64,000 nt of DNA from Kineococcus terrestris (GTDB taxonomy: Bacteria > Actinomycetota > Actinomycetes > Actinomycetales > Kineococcaceae), in the NCBI RefSeq assembly GCF_041020765.1, contig NZ_JBEUEJ010000012.1, one strand, 5' to 3'. The notes under the pieces were generated by a model. It did not search any database, was not told the origin of the DNA, and saw nothing but the letters and a program-made list of their open reading frames with translations. Below, one piece after another: positions 23,568 through 31,188 of the stretch (position 1 is its first letter; each line of letters opens with the position of its first letter). The translations under genes were made by a program, and so were the position numbers.

Positions 23568-24616
23568 CCGCTGGCCACCTCGGCCAGCGCGTCGCGCCGG
23601 AGGGGATGGTCGCCGTGCCGCGCATGACGATCGCCCAGCTCGCCGAGGCCGCGGGCGTGTCGGTGCCCACCGTCAGCAAGGTCCTCAACGGCCGCAAGGA
23701 CGTCTCGCCCGGCACGCGGGCCCGGATCGAGCAGCTGATCTCCGAGCACGGCTACCAGCGCCGTCGCACGGGGGCCCGCTCCGGGCCGCGGCTGCTGGAC
23801 CTGGTGTTCAACTCCCTGGGCAACCCCTGGGCGCTGCAGGTGGTGCGCGGGGTGGAGGGGGCCGCCTCGGCGCAGGGCGTCGAGGTGGTCCTGTCCGAGT
23901 GCAGCGTCGGGCGCACCCCGCGCCAGGAGTGGCTGGACAGCGTCCTGGCCCGCCGGCCCACCGGCGTCATCATGGTGTTCTCCGACCTGGAGCCCGACCA
24001 GCGCACGCAGCTGGAGGCCCGCGGCATCCCCTACGTCGTCGTGGACCCCGCGGGCGACGACGAGGGGGGCGCCCCCTCGATCGGGTCGGCGAACTTCGAC
24101 GGCGGCCTCATGGCCACCCGGCACCTCGTGGAGCTGGGGCACCGGCGGATCGCCGTGGTCGGCGGCCCGCGAGACACGGTGCCCAGCCGCGCCCGCGTGG
24201 CCGGGCACCGCGACGCCCTGGCCCACGCGGGGCTGGGCGCCGACCTCGTGCGCTGGGGCGACTTCTCCGTCGAGAGCGGTCACGCCCACGGCCGCGAGCT
24301 GCTGTCCGGCCCCGACCGCCCGAGCGCCGTGTTCGCCGGCAACGACCTGCAGGCGATCGGCGTGTACCGGGCCGCGCACGAGCTGGGCCTGTCGGTGCCG
24401 CACGACCTCTCGGTCGTCGGCTACGACGACCTGCCCGTGGCCGACTGGATCATCCCCGGCCTGACGACCGTGCACCAGCCGCTGCTGGAGATGGCCGACG
24501 CCGCCACCAAGCTCGTCCTCGCCCTGGCCGAGGGCGAGCAGCCGCCCGTCCTGCGGATGGACCTGGCCGTGCACCTGGTCGTGCGCGGCAGCACCAGCGC
24601 CCCCGCGCGTCCCTGA
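23564..24616 (+). CDS. LacI-family transcriptional regulator
   Basis: A 350-residue repressor. The DNA-binding domain MTIAQLAEAAGVSVPTVSKVLNGRKDVSPGTRARI begins about residue 18, and a periplasmic-binding-protein-like sugar domain fills the rest (VFNSLGNPWALQVVRGVE..., then FAGNDLQAIGVYRA and LSVVGYDDLPVADWIIPGLTTV). The GTGA overlap with the GH3 gene shows co-transcription. It probably represses this operon and the divergent-in-time transporter operon through the shared CGAAACTTTCG sites until a xylo-oligosaccharide or aldouronate binds. A later start near 23606-23615 is also possible. Confidence 0.92.
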   Translation: MTAGHLGQRVAPEGMVAVPRMTIAQLAEAAGVSVPTVSKVLNGRKDVSPGTRARIEQLISEHGYQRRRTGARSGPRLLDLVFNSLGNPWALQVVRGVEGAASAQGVEVVLSECSVGRTPRQEWLDSVLARRPTGVIMVFSDLEPDQRTQLEARGIPYVVVDPAGDDEGGAPSIGSANFDGGLMATRHLVELGHRRIAVVGGPRDTVPSRARVAGHRDALAHAGLGADLVRWGDFSVESGHAHGRELLSGPDRPSAVFAGNDLQAIGVYRAAHELGLSVPHDLSVVGYDDLPVADWIIPGLTTVHQPLLEMADAATKLVLALAEGEQPPVLRMDLAVHLVVRGSTSAPARP

Positions 24617-24634
24617 CGCGCCCGCGCGGGCGCG
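24617..24634. terminator. Perfect 18-bp G+C palindrome after lacI
   Basis: CGCGCCCGC followed directly by its complement GCGGGCGCG. There is no T-run and no loop, so it may be a weak or partial terminator, or only a G+C-rich spacer, before the alpha-glucuronidase gene 55 bases on. Confidence 0.3.
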
Positions 24635-24688
24635 CCGAGGCTCCCGCGCGCCCCGAACACCCACCCACCCCGACCGGGAGGTCACCCC

Positions 24689-26656
24689 GTGCCGACCCCG
24701 CAGCCCTGGTTCCCCGACACCCACCCCTGCTGGCTGCCCGCCGCGCGCGGGCGGCACCTGGCCGCCGCCCGCGTCGAGGTCGACGGCGGCGGGCCGGCCG
24801 GCGCGACGGTGCTCGACGAGGTGGCCTCGCTGCGCGCCGAGCTCGGCCTGGGCGAGCCCGCCGCGGACGCGCCGCGCTGGCTGTTCACCACCGCCGGCGC
24901 CCCAGACGGTCTGCGCCCCGGGGGGTTCGCCGTCCACCACGACGGCGCGGACCGGGTGGTCCGCGCCCCGGACGGAGCCGGTCTGCTGCACGGGTTCTAC
25001 CGCGCGCTCGTCGTGCCCGACGTCCTGGACGGCACCGTGGAGGACCCCGCGGTGGACCTGCGGATGCTCGACTCGTGGGACAACATGACCGCCGACGGGG
25101 TGATGGGCAGCGTCGAGCGCGGCTACGCGGGCGACTCGGTGCTGTTCCGCGACGGGCGCGTCGTGGAGGACCTCACGCGAGTGCGGGGGTTCCTGCGGCT
25201 GATGGCCTCCGTCGGCCTGAACGCCTGGGCCCTGAACAACGTCAACGTGCACGACGCCGAGCGCGGGCTGGTCGACGAGCACCTGCCCGACGTGGCGCGG
25301 GTGGCGGACCTGGCGCGCTCCTTCGGCGTGCGGGTGTGGCTCAGCGTCGACTTCAGCTCCCCGATCTCCCTCGGCGGCCTGGACGTCGCCGACCCGCTGG
25401 ACGAGCGCGTCGCGGCGTTCTGGCGCGAGACCGCCGACCGCCTGTACCGGGCGGTGCCCGACCTGGGCGGGTTCCTCGTCAAGGCCGACTCCGAGGGCCG
25501 CCCCGGACCGCACGCGTACGGGCGCGACCACGCCGACGGCGCGAACGTCCTGGCCCGCGCCCTGGCCCCGCACGGCGGCACGGTGCTGTGGCGCTGCTTC
25601 GTCTACGACCACCGCCAGGACTGGCGCGACCGCAGCACCGACCGCGCCCGCGCCGCCCACGACCACTTCGTCCCGCTCGACGGCCGCTTCGACGACAACG
25701 TCGTGCTGCAGGTGAAGAACGGCCCGATGGACTTCCAGGTGCGCGAGCCGGTGTCCCCGCTGCTGGGGGCGCTGCGGGAGACCACGACGGCCGTGGAGTT
25801 CCAGGTCACGCAGGAGTACACGGGCCAGCAGCAGCACGTCTGCTACCTGGCGCCGCAGTGGTCGGAGGTCCTGCGCTTCGACTTCGGCGAGGGCACGAGC
25901 GAGCCGCGCACCGTGGCCGACTGCGCGCGCGGCGGCGTGGTGGCCGTCTCCAACGTGGGCGACTCCTGGTGCTGGACGGGCCACCCGCTGGCGCAGGCGA
26001 ACCTGTTCGCGTTCGGCCGGCTGGCGTGGGACCCGCGGCTGGACCCCGACGCCCTGCTCGGCGAGTGGTCGCGCGCCACCTTCGGCGACGACGAGGAGCT
26101 GCTGGCGGGCGTCCACGACGTCGTGGCCGGTTCCTGGCGCACGTACGAGGACCTCACGGCCCCGCTGGGGGTGGGCTGGATGGTCAGCCCGCACCACCAC
26201 TACGGCCCGGACGTGGAGGGCTACGAGTACACCGCTTGGGGCACCTACCACTTCGCCGACCGCGACGGCGTGGGCGTGGACCGCACGGTCGCCACGGGCA
26301 CGGGGTACGCGGGGCAGTACCCGCCGGCCCACGCGGCCCGCTACGAGGACCTCGCGACGTGCCCGGAGGAGCTGCTGCTCTTCTTCCACCACGTCGGCTA
26401 CGGGCACCGCCTGTCCACGGGCGAGACGCTCGTGCAGCGCATCTACGACACGCACTTCGCGGGGGTGGAGGACGTGCGCCGGCGGGCGGCGCGCTGGGAG
26501 GAGGTCGCCGACCGCGTGGACGAGCGGACGGCCCAGGAGGTGCGGACGCGGCTGGCCGAGCAGGTGCGCTCGGCGCAGGAGTGGTGCGACCGCATCACGA
26601 CGTACTTCCACCGCGCCAGCGGCGCGCCGGACGCGCACGGGCGCCGCATCTTCTGA
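24689..26656 (+). CDS. aguA: GH67 alpha-glucuronidase
   Basis: A 655-residue intracellular enzyme that removes (4-O-methyl)glucuronic acid from the non-reducing end of aldouronic acids. The N-terminal beta domain is short. The barrel carries MLDSWDNMTADGVMGSVERG, NAWALNNVNV and KADSEGRPGP, with the presumed acid Glu269. KNGPMDFQVREP holds Asp348, and EFQVTQEYTGQQ holds Glu376. The last two are 28 residues apart, as in characterised GH67 enzymes. The C-terminal region has the family block YTAWGTYHFAD and FFHHVGY. No signal peptide is seen. GGGAGG precedes the GTG. It stands between the regulator and the transporter operon. Confidence 0.93.
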   Translation: MPTPQPWFPDTHPCWLPAARGRHLAAARVEVDGGGPAGATVLDEVASLRAELGLGEPAADAPRWLFTTAGAPDGLRPGGFAVHHDGADRVVRAPDGAGLLHGFYRALVVPDVLDGTVEDPAVDLRMLDSWDNMTADGVMGSVERGYAGDSVLFRDGRVVEDLTRVRGFLRLMASVGLNAWALNNVNVHDAERGLVDEHLPDVARVADLARSFGVRVWLSVDFSSPISLGGLDVADPLDERVAAFWRETADRLYRAVPDLGGFLVKADSEGRPGPHAYGRDHADGANVLARALAPHGGTVLWRCFVYDHRQDWRDRSTDRARAAHDHFVPLDGRFDDNVVLQVKNGPMDFQVREPVSPLLGALRETTTAVEFQVTQEYTGQQQHVCYLAPQWSEVLRFDFGEGTSEPRTVADCARGGVVAVSNVGDSWCWTGHPLAQANLFAFGRLAWDPRLDPDALLGEWSRATFGDDEELLAGVHDVVAGSWRTYEDLTAPLGVGWMVSPHHHYGPDVEGYEYTAWGTYHFADRDGVGVDRTVATGTGYAGQYPPAHAARYEDLATCPEELLLFFHHVGYGHRLSTGETLVQRIYDTHFAGVEDVRRRAARWEEVADRVDERTAQEVRTRLAEQVRSAQEWCDRITTYFHRASGAPDAHGRRIF

Positions 26657-26677
26657 CGGCCCACCCCCGACAGCCCG

Positions 26678-26711
26678 CAGCGGGCCGCCCGGACGCACGG
26701 ACGGCCCGCTG
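26678..26711 (+). terminator. Stem-loop terminator after aguA
   Basis: CAGCGGGCCG (26678-26687) pairs perfectly with CGGCCCGCTG (26702-26711) around a 14-nt loop, 22 bases after the aguA stop. It separates the enzyme operon from the transporter operon. There is no U-tract, as is usual in high-G+C actinobacteria. Confidence 0.65.
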
Positions 26712-26770
26712 TCGCGCGTCCGGCCCCCGGGAGGCGGTCCGCCCGGCGCTGGGTGTGCCGACGCTCAACC

Positions 26771-26792
26771 ACTGTCCAGCGAGCTGGACAGT
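26771..26792. promoter_or_regulatory. Perfect palindrome immediately upstream of the transporter promoter
   Basis: ACTGTCCAGC-GA-GCTGGACAGT has 10-bp arms and a 2-nt centre, and ends three bases before the TTGACG -35 box. Its position and symmetry suit a regulator-binding site distinct from the CGAAACTTTCG operator. The binding protein is unknown. Confidence 0.5.
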
Positions 26793-26795
26793 GTC

Positions 26796-26865
26796 TTGAC
26801 GTGTCCGCCGGGAGGTGCCTAGAGTCCCCGCCTAGAAAGTGTCGATGCCGACACCGAAACTTTCG
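26796..26865 (+). promoter_or_regulatory. Promoter plus LacI-type operator of the aldouronate transporter operon
   Basis: TTGACG (26796-26801), 18 nt, TAGAGT (26820-26825), then GTGTCG-ATGC-CGACAC (26839-26854) and CGAAACTTTCG (26855-26865). The operator lies about 30 bases downstream of the -10, a position suited to repression. The matching palindrome before the GH3 gene ties the two operons into one regulon. Confidence 0.65.
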
Positions 26866-26890
26866 AGCGACTCACAGGGAGGTGAGGACG

Positions 26891-27880
26891 TTGGCGGTGC
26901 ACGCCCCGACCGGCCAGCCGTCAGGCCAGGCGCCCGTCCCCGCGGTGGGCGTACCCCCCAAGGGCTCCGGAGCCCCGCGCCCCACGTGGCGGCGGGCCGT
27001 CGCCCGGGACTGGCGGCTGTACTCGCTGCTGCTGCTGCCCGTGGCGTGGTTCGTGGTCTTCAAGTACCTGCCCATGCTCGGCAACGTCATCGCCTTCCGG
27101 CGGTTCGTGCCCGGCGGCAGCGTCTTCGGCGAGGAGTGGGTCGGGCTGGACTACGTCCAGCTCTTCATCGACGACCCGACCTTCTGGAACGTCTTCCAGA
27201 ACACGCTCGTCCTCGGCACCCTGACGCTCCTCATCGGCTTCCCGCTGCCGATCGTCTTCGCGCTGCTGCTCAACGAGCTGCGCAGCAAGAAGTTCAAGAA
27301 GTTCGTCCAGACGGCGTCCTACCTGCCGCACTTCATGTCGATCGTCATCATCGCCGGCATGGTGCTGCAGTTCGTCTCCCTGCGCGGCACCGCCAACCAG
27401 GTCATCGGCCTGTTCGGCGCCGGCCCGATCCCCTTCATCCAGGACCCGGACTGGTTCCGCACCATCTACGTCGCCTCCGACGTGTGGCAGACGATGGGCT
27501 GGGGCGCGATCCTCTACCTCGCCGCCCTGACGACCATCGACGAGTCGCTGTACGAGGCCGCGCGCATCGACGGCGCCAACCGCTGGAAGCAGACCTGGCA
27601 CATCACCCTGCCCGGCCTCGCGCCCACGATCATCGTGCTGCTCGTCCTGAACATCGGCACGTTCCTGTCCATCGGGTTCGAGAAGGTCCTCCTCCTCTAC
27701 AACCCCCTCACCTACCCCACGGCGGACGTCATCAGCACCTACCTGTACCGGGTCGGGCTGGAGTCGAACAGCTTCAGCTACGCCACGGCCATCGGCCTGT
27801 TCGAGTCGCTGATCGGCCTGTTCCTCGTCCTGTCGGCGAACGCCCTGTCGCGCCGCATCGTCGGATCGAGCCTGTGGTGA
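26891..27880 (+). CDS. ABC transporter permease, LplB-like (aldouronate/oligosaccharide import)
   Basis: A 329-residue inner-membrane permease with six predicted membrane segments and the binding-protein-dependent transport EAA loop YEAARIDGANRWKQTWHITLPGL. The proline-rich N-terminus is cytoplasmic. It belongs to the LplB/YteP group, which pairs with YtcP-type permeases and large LipO-type binding proteins and moves acidic or complex oligosaccharides such as aldouronates. TTG 26891 is preferred because GGGAGGTGAGG is spaced correctly before it. GTG 26882 and 26897 are the alternatives. It is the first gene of a six-gene operon. Confidence 0.88.
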   Translation: MAVHAPTGQPSGQAPVPAVGVPPKGSGAPRPTWRRAVARDWRLYSLLLLPVAWFVVFKYLPMLGNVIAFRRFVPGGSVFGEEWVGLDYVQLFIDDPTFWNVFQNTLVLGTLTLLIGFPLPIVFALLLNELRSKKFKKFVQTASYLPHFMSIVIIAGMVLQFVSLRGTANQVIGLFGAGPIPFIQDPDWFRTIYVASDVWQTMGWGAILYLAALTTIDESLYEAARIDGANRWKQTWHITLPGLAPTIIVLLVLNIGTFLSIGFEKVLLLYNPLTYPTADVISTYLYRVGLESNSFSYATAIGLFESLIGLFLVLSANALSRRIVGSSLW

Positions 27881-28800
27881 GCGCGCCGACGGTCGACCTC
27901 AGCGACGTCCGCGCGGTCCCGGCGTCCACCATCAAGGACTCCCGCGGCTACCGCGCCTTCCGGGTCCTCAACGTCGTCGTCCTGTCCCTCGTGGTCGTGG
28001 TGACGATGTACCCGTTCGTCAACATCCTCGCCCAGTCGCTGTCCAGCGAGGCCGCGATCAACGCCGGGCAGGTCAACGTCGTCCCGCGCGGCTTCAACCT
28101 GCAGACCTACGAGGTCGTCATGGGCGACCGCGCCTTCTGGCGCGGCTACGCCAACACGGTGCTCTACACCGTCGTCGGCACGGCGATCTCGATGTTCCTC
28201 ACGACGTGCTTCGCCTACGCCGTCAGCCGCCGGCACCTCAAGGGCCGCACCTTCTTCATCACGTTCGCCGTCTTCACGATGTTCTTCAACGGCGGGCTCA
28301 TCCCCAACTACGTGCTCGTCACCTCGCTGGGGCTGAACAACACCATCTGGGCGATCGTGCTGCCCAACGCGGTCAGCGTCTTCAACCTGCTGGTGATGAA
28401 GACGTTCTTCGAGGCGATGCCCGAGGAGCTGGAGGAGGCCGCCGCGGTGGACGGCCTGAACACCTACGGCATCCTGCTGCGCATCGTCCTGCCGCTGAGC
28501 AAGGCCGTCCTGGCGACCATGACGCTCTTCTACGCGGTGACCCACTGGAACGCCTGGTTCCAGGCGTTCCTGTACCTGGACCGCGCGGACATGTTCCCCG
28601 TGACGATCTACCTGCGCAACATGATCGCCGGCGTCACGACGTCGACGTCCATGCAGGCCACCACCGAGAGCGCCGGGCAGGTCGCGGCGAACATCCAGTC
28701 GGTGACGATGGTCCTCACCGTGCTGCCGATCGTCATGGTCTACCCCTTCATCCAGAAGTACTTCGTGTCGGGCGTGATGCTCGGCTCCGTGAAGCAGTGA
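27877..28800 (+). CDS. ABC transporter permease, YtcP/LplC-like
   Basis: A 307-residue partner permease of the CUT1 type with six membrane segments. Typical LplC/YtcP features are MYPFVNILAQSLSS near the start, MFFNGGLIPNYVLVTSLGL, and the EAA loop EELEEAAAVDGLNTYGILLRIVLPLSKAVLAT. The end MVYPFIQKYFVSGVMLGSVKQ is nearly invariant in the group. The GTGA overlap with the first permease couples the two. The complex needs an ATPase, which is not in this operon. Such systems commonly share an MsmX-type ATPase encoded elsewhere. Confidence 0.92.
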   Translation: MSAPTVDLSDVRAVPASTIKDSRGYRAFRVLNVVVLSLVVVVTMYPFVNILAQSLSSEAAINAGQVNVVPRGFNLQTYEVVMGDRAFWRGYANTVLYTVVGTAISMFLTTCFAYAVSRRHLKGRTFFITFAVFTMFFNGGLIPNYVLVTSLGLNNTIWAIVLPNAVSVFNLLVMKTFFEAMPEELEEAAAVDGLNTYGILLRIVLPLSKAVLATMTLFYAVTHWNAWFQAFLYLDRADMFPVTIYLRNMIAGVTTSTSMQATTESAGQVAANIQSVTMVLTVLPIVMVYPFIQKYFVSGVMLGSVKQ

Positions 28801-28847
28801 CCCCCAGCACCCCCACGACCCGTTCGACGACGAACCGGAGGACACCC

Positions 28848-30473
28848 GTGAGCACCCACCACGCCGTGCACGGCCCCACCCGCCGCCAGACCCTGCTCGG
28901 CCTGGCCGCCGCCGGCAGCGTCGGCGCCCTGGCGGCCTGCGGCGGCGGCGACGCCGGCGAGGACGTCAGCGACAAGACCAAGGGCGCGATGGAGGGCTAC
29001 GACGTCGGCCAGACCTTCCGCGCGACCGAGCCGCTGACCTTCACCACGCTGTTCAGCGACCACCCGAACTACCCGTTCAACCCGGACTGGCTGTTCTGGT
29101 CGGCGCTGTCCGAGACGACCAACGTCTCGCTCGAGGCCACCATCGTCCCGATGAGCGACTACCCGCAGAAGCGCAGCCTCGTCGTCAGCGCGGGCGACGC
29201 CCCGGTCATCATCCCCAAGACCTACCCGGGCGAGGAGGCCCCGTTCGTCGCCTCCGGCGTGGTGCTCGCGGTCAGCGACTACACCGACCTCATGCCGCAC
29301 TACCGGCAGAAGGTGCAGGAGTGGGGCATGGAGACCGAGCTGGAGACCCTCCTGCAGGACGACGGCAAGTACTACGTGCTGCCCGGCCTGCACGAGAACC
29401 TGTGGCCCGACTACACGATCCTCATGCGCACCGACCTGCTGGAGGAGAACGGCATCCCCGAGCCCACCACGTGGGACGAGTTCGCCGACGCGCTGCGCGC
29501 CCTCAAGGCCGCCTACCCCGACGTCATCCCCTTCTCCGACCGCTACGAGGGGCAGAACTTCCTCAACCAGGTCGGCACCGGCCACGGCACGGTGTCCGGC
29601 TGGGGCTACGGCGAGGGCATCGTCCACGACGGCGACACCTTCCAGTTCGCCGCCGCGACCCCCGAGCACGAGGACTTCGTCGCCTACCTCAACGGCCTGG
29701 TCGCCGAGGGGCTCATGGACCCGGAGAGCTTCACCCAGACCGACGACCAGGCCACGCAGAAGCTCTACACCGGCCAGTCGTTCGCCATCAGCGGCAACTC
29801 CCAGGACCCGCCCAAGCACCGCGCGGCCATGGACTCCAGCCTGGGCGCCGGCACCTACGAGATCCGCAAGATCGTGCTCCCGGCCGGCCCCGCGGGCAAC
29901 CTCGTGGGCGGCACCCGCCTGGAGAACGGCATCATGATCTCCGCGGCGGCTGCCGAGCGCGACGACTTCCAGGCGCTCGTGCAGTTCGTCGACTGGCTCT
30001 GGTACAGCGACGAGGGCCGCGAGTTCGCCAAGTGGGGCGTCGAGGGCACCACCTTCACCAAGGACGCCGACGGCACCCGCCGCCTGACCCCCGAGGTCAG
30101 CTACCTCGACCTCAACCCCGAGGGCACGAAGGACCTTCAGACCGAGTACGGGTTCATGGGCGGCAACTTCTCCTACGGCGGCACCACCGAGCTGCTGCGC
30201 TCGATGATGAACGAGGAGGAGGTCGCCTGGCAGGAGGCGATGGCGTCCAAGGATCAGGTCGAGCCCGTGCCGCCGCACCCCTACACCGCCGTCGAGCGCG
30301 AGCAGGTCACCCTGCTGGCCACCCCGCTGAAGGACTACGTCGCGCAGGGCGAGCTGCAGTTCGCCCTCGGCCAGCGCGACGTGGCGCAGTACGACGCCTT
30401 CGTCCAGGAGCTCGAGGGACGCGGCATGAGCCGCTACCTGGACATGGTCAACCAGGCCGCGGAGAGGGTCTGA
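28848..30473 (+). CDS. Extracellular solute-binding lipoprotein (LipO/aldouronate type)
   Basis: A 541-residue substrate-binding protein of the large CUT1 kind. The N-terminus has a twin-arginine-like RRQTLLG followed by the lipobox LAAC (Cys31), so export by Tat and lipid anchoring is likely. The mature part has the family 1 binding-protein signatures (GDAPVIIPKT, DDGKYYVLPGL, ILMRTDLLEENGIPEPTTWDEF). It should capture aldouronates or xylo-oligosaccharides outside the cell and hand them to the two permeases. GGAGG precedes the GTG. Confidence 0.92.
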   Translation: MSTHHAVHGPTRRQTLLGLAAAGSVGALAACGGGDAGEDVSDKTKGAMEGYDVGQTFRATEPLTFTTLFSDHPNYPFNPDWLFWSALSETTNVSLEATIVPMSDYPQKRSLVVSAGDAPVIIPKTYPGEEAPFVASGVVLAVSDYTDLMPHYRQKVQEWGMETELETLLQDDGKYYVLPGLHENLWPDYTILMRTDLLEENGIPEPTTWDEFADALRALKAAYPDVIPFSDRYEGQNFLNQVGTGHGTVSGWGYGEGIVHDGDTFQFAAATPEHEDFVAYLNGLVAEGLMDPESFTQTDDQATQKLYTGQSFAISGNSQDPPKHRAAMDSSLGAGTYEIRKIVLPAGPAGNLVGGTRLENGIMISAAAAERDDFQALVQFVDWLWYSDEGREFAKWGVEGTTFTKDADGTRRLTPEVSYLDLNPEGTKDLQTEYGFMGGNFSYGGTTELLRSMMNEEEVAWQEAMASKDQVEPVPPHPYTAVEREQVTLLATPLKDYVAQGELQFALGQRDVAQYDAFVQELEGRGMSRYLDMVNQAAERV

Positions 30474-30474
30474 C

Positions 30475-31182
30475 GTGAACGGGGGCGCGCGCCGGGAGTT
30501 CGGCAGCGGGTGGCTGTTCCGCGCCTGCGAGCGGGTCTGGGCCACGGTCGTCCTGCAGTTCTGGACGACCGCCGCGCTGGTCCCGTCGGGGCTGGTCGCG
30601 GCCGCGCTGGTGCCGGACGTCTCCAACGCGCCCCTGTACGCGCTGGCCGCCCTGCCCGTGGGGCCCGCGCTGGCCGCCGCGCTGCACTGCGGCACCCTCC
30701 TGACCGCCGGGGACGACCCGGCGGTCGGGAGGGAGTTCCGCCGCCGCTGGGTCTCCGACGCCCGCGACGTCCTCGCCTTCTGGGTGCCGGCCGTCGCCGT
30801 CGTCACCGCCCTGCTGGCCGGGCGGGCGCTGGACCCCACCGGCGGCACCGGCCCGCTCGGGCTCGTCGTCGCCGCGGGCGTCGTCCTGTGGGCGGCGGTG
30901 ATGCTCGTGCTGGTCACCGCCTTCAGCTTCCGCACCCGCGACGCGGCCCGCCTCGCCGTCCACGTCGCCGTCCGCTTCCCCGGCCTGACCCTCGTCCTGC
31001 TGGCCGTCGGCGCCGTCCTGGTCGCGGTCAGCGTCACCGTGGGTTCGTGGGCCGCGGTCGGCCTGCTGGCGGTCGCCGCGCAGGTCGTCGCGGCCGCCGC
31101 CGGGCCCGCCCGCCGGGCCGTCCGCGCCGAGCACACCGAGAACCCCGAGGGCGCCGAGCCCGCCGTCCCCGCAGGAGCCTGA
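30475..31182 (+). CDS. DUF624/YesL-family membrane protein
   Basis: A 235-residue protein with about five hydrophobic segments. The N-terminal motif GWLFRACERVWATVVLQFWTTAALVPSG resembles YesL (DUF624), a membrane protein of unproven function almost always encoded beside LplB/YtcP/LipO transporters for plant oligosaccharides. It starts one base after the binding-protein stop, which supports a role linked to the importer. Confidence 0.82.
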   Translation: MNGGARREFGSGWLFRACERVWATVVLQFWTTAALVPSGLVAAALVPDVSNAPLYALAALPVGPALAAALHCGTLLTAGDDPAVGREFRRRWVSDARDVLAFWVPAVAVVTALLAGRALDPTGGTGPLGLVVAAGVVLWAAVMLVLVTAFSFRTRDAARLAVHVAVRFPGLTLVLLAVGAVLVAVSVTVGSWAAVGLLAVAAQVVAAAAGPARRAVRAEHTENPEGAEPAVPAGA

Positions 31183-31188
31183 ACCACC

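Noticed and set aside
23417..26698. Open frame of more than 1,000 codons on the minus strand
   Set aside because: It is antisense to lacI and aguA, has low-complexity Arg/His/Gly/Val composition and no recognisable domain.
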